Counted from the first letter of the stretch, positions 51,583-60,440 are shown. The stretch: 64,000 nt of DNA from DATHBD01 sp035296325 (GCA_035296325.1 DATHBD010000081.1:124001-188000), one strand, 5' to 3'. Notes: a model not told the origin generated them from the sequence alone. A program made the numbers and translations.

Positions 51583-53226
51583 GTGACCGATGGCCCGTTG
51601 ATCGTCCAGTCCGACAAGACACTGCTGCTCGAGGTCGACCATGCCGACGCGCTCGCGTGCCGGATGGCCATCGCGCCCTTCGCCGAGTTGGAGCGCTCGC
51701 CGGAGCACGTGCACACGTACCGACTCACGCCACTCGGGCTGTGGAACGCGCGGGCCGCCGGCCACGACGCCGAGGGCGTGGTGGATGCGCTGCTGCGGTA
51801 CTCGCGGTACCCGGTGCCGCACGCCCTCCTGGTGGACGTCGCCGACACCATGGACCGGTACGGTCGGCTGCAGATCGCCGCGGACCCGGTGCACGGCCTG
51901 ATCCTGCGCGGGCTGGACCGGGCGGTGCTCACCGAGGTCGCCAAGTCCAAGAAGCTCGCCGGCATGCTGGGCGCGAAGATCGACGACGACACCATCGCCG
52001 TGCACGCGTCCGAGCGGGGCCGGCTCAAGCAGGCCCTGCTGAAGCTGGGCTGGCCCGCCGAGGATCTGGCCGGGTACGTCAACGGCGAGGCGCACCAGAT
52101 CTCGCTGAACGAGTCCGACTGGCACCTCCGGACCTACCAGCGGGAGGCAGCCGACTCATTCTGGGCCGGCGGGTCCGGCGTCGTGGTGCTGCCCTGCGGC
52201 GCCGGCAAGACGCTGGTCGGCGCAGCCGCGATGGCACAGGCGCAGGCCACCACGCTGATCCTGGTGACCAACACGGTCGCCGGCCGGCAGTGGAAGCGGG
52301 AACTGATCGCGCGCACCTCGCTGACCGAGGAGGAGATCGGGGAGTACTCCGGCGAGCGCAAGGAGATCCGCCCGGTCACCATCGCCACGTACCAGGTTCT
52401 GACCACCCGACGCGGCGGCACGTTTCCGCACCTCGACCTGTTCGGGGCGCGTGACTGGGGCCTGATCCTCTACGACGAGGTGCACCTGCTGCCCGCCCCG
52501 ATCTTTCGCTTCACCGCCGACCTGCAGGCCCGCCGCCGGCTGGGGCTGACCGCCACGCTGGTCCGCGAGGACGGGCGGGAGGGCGACGTCTTCTCACTGA
52601 TCGGGCCGAAGCGCTACGACGCGCCGTGGAAGGACATCGAGTCGCAGGGCTGGATCGCGCCCGCCTCGTGCGTGGAGGTGCGGGTCACCCTCACCGAGGC
52701 GGAGCGGATGGCGTACGCCGTGGCCGAGCCCGAGGAGCGGTACCGGGTCGCGGCGACCGCGCGCACCAAGCAGCCGGTGGTGAAGGCGCTGGTCGAGAAG
52801 CACCGCGACGAGCAGATCCTGGTCATCGGCGCATACCTGGACCAGCTGCACCAGCTCAGCGAGTTCCTGGAGGCCCCGATCCTGCAGGGCTCCACCACCA
52901 CAAAGGAGCGGGAGCGGCTCTTCGACGCGTTCCGCTCCGGTGAGCTGCGCACGCTTGTCATCTCCCGGGTCGGCAACTTCTCGATCGACCTGCCCGAGGC
53001 GGCGGTGGCGATCCAGGTGTCCGGCACGTTCGGCTCGCGCCAGGAGGAGGCCCAGCGACTCGGCCGGGTACTGCGCCCGAAGGCGGACGGCCGGCAGGCG
53101 CACTTCTACACGGTGGTTGCCCGCGACACCATCGACACCGAGTACGCCGCGCACCGCCAGCGTTTCCTCGCCGAGCAGGGCTACGCGTACACGATCGTCG
53201 ACGCGGACGACGTACTCGCTCCCTGA
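51583..53226 (+). CDS. DNA repair helicase, XPB/Rad25 type
   Basis: Superfamily 2 3'-5' helicase, 547 residues. An N-terminal XPB-specific region (about 1-175) is followed by the ATPase core with Walker A PCGAGKTLVGA (about 204), DEVH box YDEVHLLPA, LTATLVREDGRE and motif VI RQEEAQRLGRVLRPK. A residue run like the RED motif of XPB follows the ATPase box. GTG 51583 starts the family sequence; frames further upstream are not used. The helicase-associated protein at 47495 is the probable partner. Confidence 0.93.
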   Translation: MTDGPLIVQSDKTLLLEVDHADALACRMAIAPFAELERSPEHVHTYRLTPLGLWNARAAGHDAEGVVDALLRYSRYPVPHALLVDVADTMDRYGRLQIAADPVHGLILRGLDRAVLTEVAKSKKLAGMLGAKIDDDTIAVHASERGRLKQALLKLGWPAEDLAGYVNGEAHQISLNESDWHLRTYQREAADSFWAGGSGVVVLPCGAGKTLVGAAAMAQAQATTLILVTNTVAGRQWKRELIARTSLTEEEIGEYSGERKEIRPVTIATYQVLTTRRGGTFPHLDLFGARDWGLILYDEVHLLPAPIFRFTADLQARRRLGLTATLVREDGREGDVFSLIGPKRYDAPWKDIESQGWIAPASCVEVRVTLTEAERMAYAVAEPEERYRVAATARTKQPVVKALVEKHRDEQILVIGAYLDQLHQLSEFLEAPILQGSTTTKERERLFDAFRSGELRTLVISRVGNFSIDLPEAAVAIQVSGTFGSRQEEAQRLGRVLRPKADGRQAHFYTVVARDTIDTEYAAHRQRFLAEQGYAYTIVDADDVLAP

Positions 53227-53236
53227 GCCGCGCCGG

Positions 53237-53274
53237 GAACCCGGCACGGCCCTGGGAGCGGCCGTACCGGGTTC
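53237..53274. terminator. Bidirectional hairpin between convergent genes
   Basis: Arms GAACCCGGCACGGCC (53237-53251) and GGCCGTACCGGGTTC (53260-53274) pair with one mismatch over an 8-nt loop, between the XPB stop and the stop of the minus-strand repeat protein. Confidence 0.75.
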
Positions 53275-53287
53275 TCGCCCGACCTGT

Positions 53288-54562
53288 TCAGCACCGCCAG
53301 CGGACCAGCTCACCCGGGGCGTCGTTGGCCCAGTTGTCACCCGCGATCGTCCGGCCGTCGTCGCTGATCACCGACGCGGTACCCCGGTTGTAGCGCTCCT
53401 CCAGTCGGGGCAGCGCCACCGGTGCACCATCACGGAGGACCGCGGGCCCACCGGTCTGCGCGCTGCCGAGGGTGCCCACCACCAGCCCGGTGGCATTGAT
53501 GCCGGCCGGGTCGATCCCGCTCAACACCTCGACCTGCCCGGTCGGCAGATGCCAGCGGACCCAGCGCGGCACCGACCCGGCCTCGTTCTTGTCCTTGGCG
53601 GTGCCGCCGGCGGGGGGCGACGACGGTGCCGACCGGGCGACCGGCGGCGAGGTCGCTGTGCCGGCCCAGCCGTACGCCCAGGGCCCGGCCACGGCCAGGA
53701 CCTTGCCGGTGCTCTGCGAGTCGGGGCCGGCCAGCGGCCGTCCGGTGCCATCCGGCGCCCACACGTACGGCCGTGTGCCGTCCCCGAGCGTGCCCACGAC
53801 CGTGCCGTCATCGGCGATGTCGGACGCGATCGCAGGGCCGGCGGCGGTCAGCCGCCGCGCTGTGGCCGGTCGGTCGGCGGCCCAGACCACAGCCGTTTCG
53901 TTGCCGTCGCCCGCCGCCCACGCCCAGCCGGCGATGTCCCCACGTTCGTTGATGGCGACCGGAACGGCGACCAGACCGCTGGGCGGTGCCAGCTCGGAGT
54001 ACGTTCCATTGCGGTACACCCAGCCGAAGGACCGCCCGGCTCGCAGGCTCTTGCCGACGACGACGCCGGCCGAGTTGACCGCGACCGCCTCCGCCGACGT
54101 ACCCGGAGGGGCCAGCACGGACAGTTGCCCGTCGGTCCAGAGCAGCGCGCGACCCGGATTGGCGTCGTCGACCTGCCCCAGGGCCCCGGCGAGGTACCGG
54201 CCCGTCGGGTCCACACCGGTGATCACCGGCGCCTGCGCCCCGGTGGGAACGGGGAGGCGCTGCGGCGTGCAGACCAGGGCGTCCGGAGCCGGGTCCGGCT
54301 CACCGGGAGCAGCGGCGGCCGTCGCCGCCCCTCGGTCGGCGGGTTGAGCCCCCGGTCCCCCGACACCGCTCAGCAGTACCGGCGCAGCGACCAGCGCCAC
54401 CGCGGTGGCCGCCGCGACGGCGACGCCGCCGCCCGCCCACCGGGCCCGCTCCCGCGCCCGCCCGGCTCGCGTCACCGCCGCGACGTCGACGTGCGGGGCC
54501 GGCACCTCCCGGGTGCGCAGTGCGCCGAGCGCCCGGGTCCCGTACTCATCCTCATCCTGCAT
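53288..54562 (-). CDS. Membrane-anchored repeat protein paired with SigE-family sigma factor
   Basis: 424 residues. A short cytoplasmic region (about 1-48) leads to one membrane helix (about 52-72, GGVAVAAATAVALVAAPVLL), then an outer domain of about 330 residues of repeating ~45-residue units like HAF/propeller blades (GRYLAGALGQVDDANPGRALLW; AVNSAGVVVGKSL; AINERGDIAGWAW). The topology is that of membrane anti-sigma or sensor partners of SigE-type sigma factors. ATG 54562 begins two bases after the sigma stop, so the two are co-translated. No zinc-binding anti-sigma motif is seen. Confidence 0.75.
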   Translation of the reverse strand: MQDEDEYGTRALGALRTREVPAPHVDVAAVTRAGRARERARWAGGGVAVAAATAVALVAAPVLLSGVGGPGAQPADRGAATAAAAPGEPDPAPDALVCTPQRLPVPTGAQAPVITGVDPTGRYLAGALGQVDDANPGRALLWTDGQLSVLAPPGTSAEAVAVNSAGVVVGKSLRAGRSFGWVYRNGTYSELAPPSGLVAVPVAINERGDIAGWAWAAGDGNETAVVWAADRPATARRLTAAGPAIASDIADDGTVVGTLGDGTRPYVWAPDGTGRPLAGPDSQSTGKVLAVAGPWAYGWAGTATSPPVARSAPSSPPAGGTAKDKNEAGSVPRWVRWHLPTGQVEVLSGIDPAGINATGLVVGTLGSAQTGGPAVLRDGAPVALPRLEERYNRGTASVISDDGRTIAGDNWANDAPGELVRWRC

Positions 54563-54563
54563 C

Positions 54564-55076
54564 TCAGTTCCCCTGTCCCGTGACCACGAACGCCGGATCA
54601 CCGAGCAGTCGCCGCAAGGTGGCGAGCCCGTGTGATGTCTGGCTCTTGACCGTGCCCGGAGAGCAGCGAAGCGTCGTGGCCACGTCCTCCACCGACATGT
54701 CGCAGAGGAACCGCAGGGCCAGCACCGCCCGTTGCCTCGGCGGGACCTGGCGCAGAGCGGCAGCCACCACCTCCCGGTCCTCGACGCTGTCGGATCCGCT
54801 GGCGGGCCGGTCCGGCAGTGCTGCCGACAAGGTGACCCTCGACCAGGGCCGCCGCTTCTCCTGCAGAAACTGGCGGACCAGCATCGACCGGACGTACGCG
54901 TCCGGGTGCTCCACATCGCGCACCTGCCGCCAGCGGGAGTACAGCTTGATCAGCGTCGCCTGGACCAGGTCGTCCGCGTGATGACCGTCCCCGCACAGGT
55001 GGTAGGCGAGCCGGTGGAGCGGCACCACTCTGGCCTTGACGTACTCGACGTACTCGCGTTCCAGCTCGGCCCGCAT
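54564..55076 (-). CDS. SigE-family RNA polymerase sigma factor
   Basis: Group 4 (ECF-like) sigma factor of the SigE family, 170 residues. Region 2 is about 8-75 (LHRLAYHLCGDGHHADDLVQATLIKLY) and region 4 about 105-165 (LRQVPPRQRAVLALRF, then MSVEDVATTLRCSPGTVKSQTSHGL). ATG 55076 follows AAGGGA. It is the first gene of a two-gene operon with the membrane repeat protein, the likely regulator. Confidence 0.92.
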   Translation of the reverse strand: MRAELEREYVEYVKARVVPLHRLAYHLCGDGHHADDLVQATLIKLYSRWRQVRDVEHPDAYVRSMLVRQFLQEKRRPWSRVTLSAALPDRPASGSDSVEDREVVAAALRQVPPRQRAVLALRFLCDMSVEDVATTLRCSPGTVKSQTSHGLATLRRLLGDPAFVVTGQGN

Positions 55077-55198
55077 GCCGTGTCCCTTCGTAGCTCTCCA
55101 CTACGCAGATGCGCGGGCCGCCGTGGCGGGTTGCACGCCCCGGGCACCGCGGTGTCCGGGGTTGGCTGGCCGTGCGGGCTCCGCACGGCATGCGGACC

Positions 55199-55489
55199 TC
55201 AGCCGGCGGTCGCCTGCCAGTCGACGACGAGCTCCTGGCGGGTGCCGAAGCGCTCCAGGTGGCGCCCGAGAACGTCCTGGATCTGGGCCAGCACAGCCGG
55301 GTCGGTCGCCTCGGCCAGCAGCGTGAGCACACCGTCACCGACCCGGATGACGCCACGCCCGGACCCGAGGTTGAACTCGGCATCCGCGCCGTCGGAGCGG
55401 AACTCGATCCGGTGCCCGAGGTGGGATACCAGCTGCTTGGCGTAGCGATCGGGGGTCTGAGTGACCACGTCGGCGCGGGAGGTCAGCAC
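55199..55489 (-). CDS. DUF2218 protein
   Basis: 96 residues, DUF2218 family (often next to siderophore or metal genes; function unknown). Pattern: ADVVTQTPDRYAKQLVSHLGH, GRGVIRVGDGVLTLLAEA and QDVLGRHLERFGTRQEL. GTG 55489 has AGGAG six bases upstream. The region before it contains a large palindrome (55642-55693). Confidence 0.87.
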   Translation of the reverse strand: MLTSRADVVTQTPDRYAKQLVSHLGHRIEFRSDGADAEFNLGSGRGVIRVGDGVLTLLAEATDPAVLAQIQDVLGRHLERFGTRQELVVDWQATAG

Positions 55490-55641
55490 AGGCTTCTCCT
55501 CATGGGTTTCGTCCGGGCCGCGAAGGTGAACCCGTCCCAGTGTCGGGTAGGACTGCGACGATCATGCCACGAGGATGCCGGCATCGCCCGGCTGAGCCGC
55601 CCGCGACGCCCGCCTCCGGCCCCGAGATCGGTCACCCGCGG

Positions 55642-55693
55642 CAGATCTTGGAAGATGCGGCACCAATATTGGTGCGTTAGCTTCCGAGATCTG
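55642..55693. promoter_or_regulatory. Interrupted 52-bp palindrome with AT-rich centre
   Basis: The outer arms CAGATCTTGGAAG (55642-55654) and CTTCCGAGATCTG (55681-55693) match with one wobble. The centre is the perfect 16-bp palindrome GCACCAATATTGGTGC (55660-55675). It sits 24 bp after the asd stop and 150 bp before the DUF2218 start. It may be the asd terminator or an operator. Confidence 0.6.
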
Positions 55694-55716
55694 ACCGGCT
55701 CGTCGGCGGCGACGCC

Positions 55717-56781
55717 TCAGTTGGCGCGGGCGAACTCCGCGGCCAGCAGCTCGGCGATCTGGGCCGTGTTGAGCGCGGCGCCCTTGCGCAGGTTGTCGCC
55801 GGTGACGAAGAAGTCCAGGGCACGGGGGTCGTCGAGGGACCGCCGGATCCGGCCGACCCAGGACGGGTCGGTGCCCACCGCGTCGATCGGCATCGGAAAC
55901 TCCCCCGCCGCCGGGTCGTCGACCACGATCACGCCGGGCGCGGCGCGGAGCACCTCGCGGGCGTCCTCGGCGTCCACCTCGGTGCCGAAAACGGCGTGGA
56001 CGGCGACGGAGTGCCCGGTCACCACAGGCACCCGCACGCAGGTCGCGGAGACCTTGAGATCCGGCAGGCCGAGGATCTTGCGCGACTCGTTGCGCATCTT
56101 GAGCTCCTCCGAGGACCAGCCACCGTCCTTGACCGACCCGGCCCACGGCACCACGTTCAACGCCAGCGGTGCGGGGAACGGGCCGAGGTCGTCCCCGATC
56201 GCCTGGCGCACGTTGCCGGAGCGGGAGCCGAGGCTGCGGTCGGTGGAAACCCGGTCGATCTGGTCCAGCAGGGTGTCCACGCCGATCTTGCCGGCGCCGG
56301 AAACCGCCTGGTACGACGCCAGGATCAGCTCCCGCAGCGCGTACTCCCGGTGCAACGGCGCCACCGCCACGATCATGGACAACGTGGTGCAGTTGGCGTT
56401 GGCGATGATGCCCTTCGGCCGGTTGCGCAGGTGCTCCGGGTTGATCTCCGGGACCACCAGCGGCACGTCCCGGTCCATCCGGAAGGCGCCGGAGTTGTCC
56501 ACCGCGACAGCGCCCCGCGACACCGCGATCGGCGCCCACTCGGCGGAGACCTCGTCCGGCACGTCGAACATGGCGACGTCCACGCCGTCGAACGCCTCCG
56601 GCGTGAGCTCGATGACGGTCAGCTCCTCACCGCGTACCACCAGGGTCTTGCCAGCGGACCGCTTGGAGGCGATCAGCCGGATCTCACCCCAGACGTTCTT
56701 GCGGGACGACAGCAGGTCGAGCATGACGCTGCCCACCGCTCCGGTCGCGCCGACGACAGCCAGGGTTGGCAACTCGCCCAT
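55717..56781 (-). CDS. asd: Aspartate-semialdehyde dehydrogenase
   Basis: Reduces aspartyl phosphate to the semialdehyde in the Lys/Thr/Met/diaminopimelate route, 354 residues. The NADP loop is VGATGAVGS (about 10-18). The active Cys is in IANANCTTLSM (about residue 130), with AVSGAGKIG and the His region VRVPVVTGHSVAVHAVF following. ATG 56781 has GGGAG five bases upstream; 9 bp after lysC, so one operon. Confidence 0.95.
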   Translation of the reverse strand: MGELPTLAVVGATGAVGSVMLDLLSSRKNVWGEIRLIASKRSAGKTLVVRGEELTVIELTPEAFDGVDVAMFDVPDEVSAEWAPIAVSRGAVAVDNSGAFRMDRDVPLVVPEINPEHLRNRPKGIIANANCTTLSMIVAVAPLHREYALRELILASYQAVSGAGKIGVDTLLDQIDRVSTDRSLGSRSGNVRQAIGDDLGPFPAPLALNVVPWAGSVKDGGWSSEELKMRNESRKILGLPDLKVSATCVRVPVVTGHSVAVHAVFGTEVDAEDAREVLRAAPGVIVVDDPAAGEFPMPIDAVGTDPSWVGRIRRSLDDPRALDFFVTGDNLRKGAALNTAQIAELLAAEFARAN

Positions 56782-56790
56782 GGGATCTCC

Positions 56791-58056
56791 CTACCTTCCG
56801 GTACCCGCGTGGACCACGGCAGGCTCGTCGCCGCCAAGGTCAAACGCATCGTGTACGGCTCGGACGGCGGTGTCCAGGTCATTGTCGCGGCAGACCACGG
56901 ACACCCGGATCTCCGAGGTCGAGATCATCTCGATGTTGACGCCCGCCTTGGCCAGCGCGGCGAAGAACCCGGCGGCCACGCCGGGATGCGAGCGCATGCC
57001 GGCACCGATCAACGAGACCTTGCCCACATGATCATCGTAGAGCAGCGTCCGGAAGCCGATCGCGTCCTGTGACCTGGTCAGCGTGGTCATCGCGCCGGGC
57101 CCGTCCGTCTTGGGCAGCGTGAACGAGATGTCGGTGCGCCCGGTGCCCTCGGTGGACACGTTCTGCACGATCATGTCGATGTTGAGCTCGGCGTTGGCCA
57201 CGGTCTCGAAGATCCGGGCAGCGACACCGGGCTCGTCCGGCACGCCCACGATTGTGATCTTGGCCTCGCTGCGGTCGTGTGCCACACCGGTGATGAGTGC
57301 CTGTTCCAACGGAAGATCCTCCATCGCTCCGGTGACCATGGTGCCCGGACTGTTCGTGTACGACGAGCGCACGTGGATCGGCAGCGCGTACCGCCGCGCG
57401 TACTCCACGCAGCGCGGCATCAGCACCTTGGCGCCGGACGCCGCCAACTCCAGCATCTCCTCGTACGTGATCTGCTTGATGTGGCCCGCGTTGCTGACGA
57501 TCCGGGGGTCGGCGGTGAACACGCCAGCCACGTCGGTGTAGATCTCGCAGACCTGAGCATTCAGCGCTGCCGCCACCGCGACCGCCGTGGTGTCCGAGCC
57601 GCCCCGGCCCAGCGTGGTGATGTCCTTGGTGTCCTGCGACACGCCCTGGAAGCCGGCCACGATGGCGATCGCGCCCTCGTCCAGCGCGCTGCGCAGGCGG
57701 CCGGGGGTCACGTCGATGATCCGGGCCTTGCCGTGCGTGGAGGTCGTGATCACGCCGGCCTGACTACCGGTGTACGACCGGGCCTCGTACCCCAGGTTGT
57801 GGATCGCCATGGCGAGCAGCGCCATCGAGATCCGCTCACCGGCCGTGAGCAGCATGTCGAGCTCCCGCCCGGGCGGGACCGGACACACCTGGCCGGCAAG
57901 GTCCAGCAGCTCGTCGGTGGTGTCGCCCATGGCCGAAACCACCACGACGACGTCGTTGCCGGCCTTGCGGGCGGCCACGATCCGCTCCGCGACCCGCTTG
58001 ATCCGCTCGGCGTCGGCGACGGAGGACCCCCCGTACTTCTGCACGATCAGCGCCAC
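56791..58056 (-). CDS. lysC: Aspartokinase
   Basis: Phosphorylates aspartate, 421 residues. Kinase domain (about 1-245) starts IVQKYGGSSVADAERIK with GERISMALLAMAI and GRGGSDTTAVAVAAAL; two ACT domains follow for feedback by Lys/Thr. GTG 58056 has GGGGAG upstream and is the family start; the frame to 58344 is shadow. As in Corynebacterium, an in-frame ATG at 57324 (MEDLPLEQALITG) could start a separate 177-residue beta subunit. Confidence 0.95.
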   Translation of the reverse strand: MALIVQKYGGSSVADAERIKRVAERIVAARKAGNDVVVVVSAMGDTTDELLDLAGQVCPVPPGRELDMLLTAGERISMALLAMAIHNLGYEARSYTGSQAGVITTSTHGKARIIDVTPGRLRSALDEGAIAIVAGFQGVSQDTKDITTLGRGGSDTTAVAVAAALNAQVCEIYTDVAGVFTADPRIVSNAGHIKQITYEEMLELAASGAKVLMPRCVEYARRYALPIHVRSSYTNSPGTMVTGAMEDLPLEQALITGVAHDRSEAKITIVGVPDEPGVAARIFETVANAELNIDMIVQNVSTEGTGRTDISFTLPKTDGPGAMTTLTRSQDAIGFRTLLYDDHVGKVSLIGAGMRSHPGVAAGFFAALAKAGVNIEMISTSEIRVSVVCRDNDLDTAVRAVHDAFDLGGDEPAVVHAGTGR

Positions 58057-58207
58057 GCGGCAGCCACTCCCCACCCAGAGGTAAGGCGCCACCGCTCCGG
58101 ATCGACGGCGGCGCCGAATGCAAACTCGGCACCGAGCGTACCGGCGCGCCGAACCAACGTGGAGTGGCGTTCCCACCATCCGGCCGATGACAAGCGAGAA
58201 TAGGGCG

Positions 58208-59071
58208 ATGCGGAGGGATCGGGTCGGCTCGGTGGTGGCTGTTGCCAGCGCCGCGGCCGGTGCTGCCGCCGTGCTGGCGCTGACCGGCTGCAGCGGGCCG
58301 GCACCGGCGGCGGCACCCAGCGAGACCCCGTCGGCGGTCAGCACGGTGGAGCCCCGTGCCCAACTCGCCGCACGGGTCGCCGCGGCGAAGGACCGCCACT
58401 TCGTGGCGGGCTACACCGTCACCGTCCCGAAGGGCAAAGCGCGGGCCGTGATGGCCACCGTCGCCCAGGACGGCACCTGGCGGGTGGACATCCAGGGTGG
58501 GGCGCTGGGCGGATCGGCCGACATCGCCGTGGTCGGCCGGCCCGACGGGACGTACCAGTGCGCGCTCGCCGGTGGCCCCGACAAGGGCTGCGTCCGGGTG
58601 GCCGAAGCCGGCGGGAAGCTGCCGGCGACGATCGATCCGCGCATCCCGTACGCCTTCAGCAGCTGGCTCGACGTGCTCACGGACCGGCAACTGCCGCTCT
58701 CGGTGGCCGGGGCCGAGCCGCTCGCCGGCGCGTCGGGCACCTGCTTCTCGGTCGAGCCGGTGGCGGTGGCGCTGGCCCCACCGATCGACCCGGGCGTGTT
58801 CTGCTATGCCGACGACGGCACGCTGACCGGGGCCAGAGCGGCGTTCGGCACCCTGCTCCTGAGCGGGCCGCCGGCGCCCGGCCCGGCGACGGTGCCGCTG
58901 CCCGGCGTGACGGTCTCCCGGGCGGCGCTGCCGTTGGCCGCACCGCCGCCGCCCCCACCGCCGCCGACCACCGCCGCCGCGTCGCCATCCAGCCGACCGG
59001 CCACCCCCTCCGCAGCCGCGAAGCCGACGACCTCGAAGAAGCCGTCCCCCTCGGCCACGCCCCGCCGCTGA
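58208..59071 (+). CDS. Secreted lipoprotein, unknown function
   Basis: 287 residues. The signal peptide with lipobox ALTGC places the lipidated Cys near residue 28. A ~160-residue outer domain (RHFVAGYTVTVPKGKARAVMA, CALAGGPDKGCVRVAEA) with several Cys is followed by a Pro/Ser/Thr-rich wall-type tail ending in basic residues. ATG 58208 is chosen; ATG 58187 (seven residues longer) is possible. Divergent from lysC. Confidence 0.8.
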   Translation: MRRDRVGSVVAVASAAAGAAAVLALTGCSGPAPAAAPSETPSAVSTVEPRAQLAARVAAAKDRHFVAGYTVTVPKGKARAVMATVAQDGTWRVDIQGGALGGSADIAVVGRPDGTYQCALAGGPDKGCVRVAEAGGKLPATIDPRIPYAFSSWLDVLTDRQLPLSVAGAEPLAGASGTCFSVEPVAVALAPPIDPGVFCYADDGTLTGARAAFGTLLLSGPPAPGPATVPLPGVTVSRAALPLAAPPPPPPPPTTAAASPSSRPATPSAAAKPTTSKKPSPSATPRR

Positions 59072-59097
59072 TCCCGGCGTGTCGCGGTCGCCGCGGG

Positions 59098-59826
59098 TCA
59101 GGCGACCGGCAGGCCACCGACCTGGGCGTTGATCCAGGAGCGGATGGAGGCCAGGTCACCGTAGATCGACGGGCCGGTGGCACAGACCGAACTGCTGTTG
59201 CCGGACCGGCTTGTCGCGCCGATGAGGTTCCACCTACCGTTGATCGACACCACCTGAGGGCCACCCGAGTCGCCATAGCAGGCGCCGGCGACGCCATTCG
59301 TATTGTTCGTGCAGATCTCGTACGGTCCGTTGATCCGGGTACAGCGGCTGTCCGCGAGGATGGACGTATCGAGTTCATTGGCGACGATCGGCGCCGACCC
59401 ACAGCGCGACCGTGGACACGTGATACCCCACCCGATGATTCTGGTGCCGGTGCCGACAGGTCCCGAGGTGTTCGGAATGATCGCCGGCGCATGTGTCACC
59501 GCCGTCGCGAGATGCAGCAACTTGACGTCGATCGAAGGGTGGCGGACGGCACGGTCGACCCGGACGGCGGTGCCGCCACCGGTGCGGTTGATGCTGCCGA
59601 CCCGCACCGAGGCCGGCGTGGGACAGTGTGCCGCGGTCACCACCCAGTCCGCTTTGATCAATGACGCGGTGCAGCCGGCGCTGTACACCAGAAACGAGTA
59701 GTTCTCCGAAGCCGGCCGGCCGCCGACCACGTCGGTGCCCGCATGGGCGATGGTGGGGGCGACCAGCGCGGTCGCCGCCAGGCCCAGGGTCAGGAGGAGT
59801 GCTGCAAACGGAGCCCGTGCCTTCAC
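59098..59826 (-). CDS. Secreted trypsin-like serine protease (S1 family)
   Basis: 242 residues, exported. A signal peptide (about 1-29, ending AHAG) precedes the mature chain, which starts VVGGRPAS. The catalytic triad is His in TAAHC, Asp in SIDVKLLHL and Ser in GDSGGPQ; six Cys are in S1-like positions. The propeptide is very short. GTG 59826 has AAAGGGTG five bases upstream. The upstream ~200 bp is AT-rich for this genome, suggesting a regulated promoter. Confidence 0.93.
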   Translation of the reverse strand: MKARAPFAALLLTLGLAATALVAPTIAHAGTDVVGGRPASENYSFLVYSAGCTASLIKADWVVTAAHCPTPASVRVGSINRTGGGTAVRVDRAVRHPSIDVKLLHLATAVTHAPAIIPNTSGPVGTGTRIIGWGITCPRSRCGSAPIVANELDTSILADSRCTRINGPYEICTNNTNGVAGACYGDSGGPQVVSINGRWNLIGATSRSGNSSSVCATGPSIYGDLASIRSWINAQVGGLPVA

Positions 59827-60294
59827 AGTGGCACCCTTTCGGTTGGGTAGAGCGGTTCATCCGCGCGCATGTGTTGATTGATCACGGCTACGCATTCCGC
59901 GGTCGCGATCATCGAGTGGCGAATGGCGCATGACAGTGGGGACGGCGATCCCCATATTGGATCTGAAAGATCAATGAGTCACCTTGCACACCGACCAGGG
60001 CGGTACGTCGAGCGGAAGCACGACTGTAAACTTGGAATTTGCTGCAATCAATAGGTGCACGCGATGCAGCTGCGGTTGCGGCAATAGTCGATCACTGCCA
60101 GCGGCGCCGCTCGCCACCCGCGCCCGATCGGGCCCGCGTGCAACACCGCCCGCACAAGCGATCCGTCACGACCCGCACTGTCATCCGGGCGATGGGCACA
60201 CCGGAGCACCTCCGCCGCGGCGGGCGGTTCTCCAGGGGAAGTTCCACGCCGGTGGGCCGGACCGGACCGCGGGTGCGGGAACCGGTGTGGGCAG
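59827..60294. other. Divergent intergenic region, protease / leuA
   Basis: About 470 bp. The half next to the protease (59860-60060) is unusually AT-rich, with GGATCTGAAAGATC near 59960 and TTGATTGATC near 59875, but no clear promoter pair could be fixed. Open frames here are Arg-rich shadows. No gene seen. Confidence 0.4.
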
Positions 60295-60324
60295 TTGCGA
60301 TGATCTTGGCCATGCGCGTAAGGT
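60295..60324 (+). promoter_or_regulatory. Promoter of leuL-leuA
   Basis: TTGCGA (60295-60300), an 18-bp spacer and TAAGGT (60319-60324). The start site would fall around 60331-60333, only a few bases ahead of the leader-peptide ATG at 60335, so that peptide is translated from an almost leaderless mRNA. Confidence 0.5.
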
Positions 60325-60334
60325 GGCGAACGTC

Positions 60335-60406
60335 ATGTGGCAGGCGACGCTCCTCCTTGCGCGCCGCGGCGAGGCCAATTCGGCCGGCACCTCGTCGCGG
60401 AGTTAG
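60335..60406 (+). CDS. leuL: Leucine leader peptide for leuA attenuation
   Basis: A 23-residue peptide (MWQATLLLARR...) with three adjacent Leu codons (CTC CTC CTT) stops 135 bp before leuA. Leucine-rich leader peptides ahead of leuA are known in actinobacteria, where ribosome stalling at Leu codons controls a downstream terminator. It is too short for ordinary gene finding. An AGGTGG stretch eight bases upstream could serve as ribosome site if transcription starts earlier than the promoter at 60295 predicts. Confidence 0.65.
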   Translation: MWQATLLLARRGEANSAGTSSRS

Positions 60407-60422
60407 TGCGCGCCACCGCCCA

Positions 60423-60440
60423 GCGCTGAAATGCCAGCGC
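60423..60440 (+). promoter_or_regulatory. Candidate attenuator hairpin before leuA
   Basis: GCGCTG (60423-60428) pairs with CAGCGC (60435-60440) over AAATGC. Further CCAGCGC/GCGCTG-type copies just downstream allow an alternative pairing, as expected for attenuation. The switch was not folded. Confidence 0.4.

Noticed and set aside
51126..52454. Open frame overlapping the XPB helicase start
   Set aside because: Arg-rich shadow in another frame; the XPB frame has all helicase motifs.
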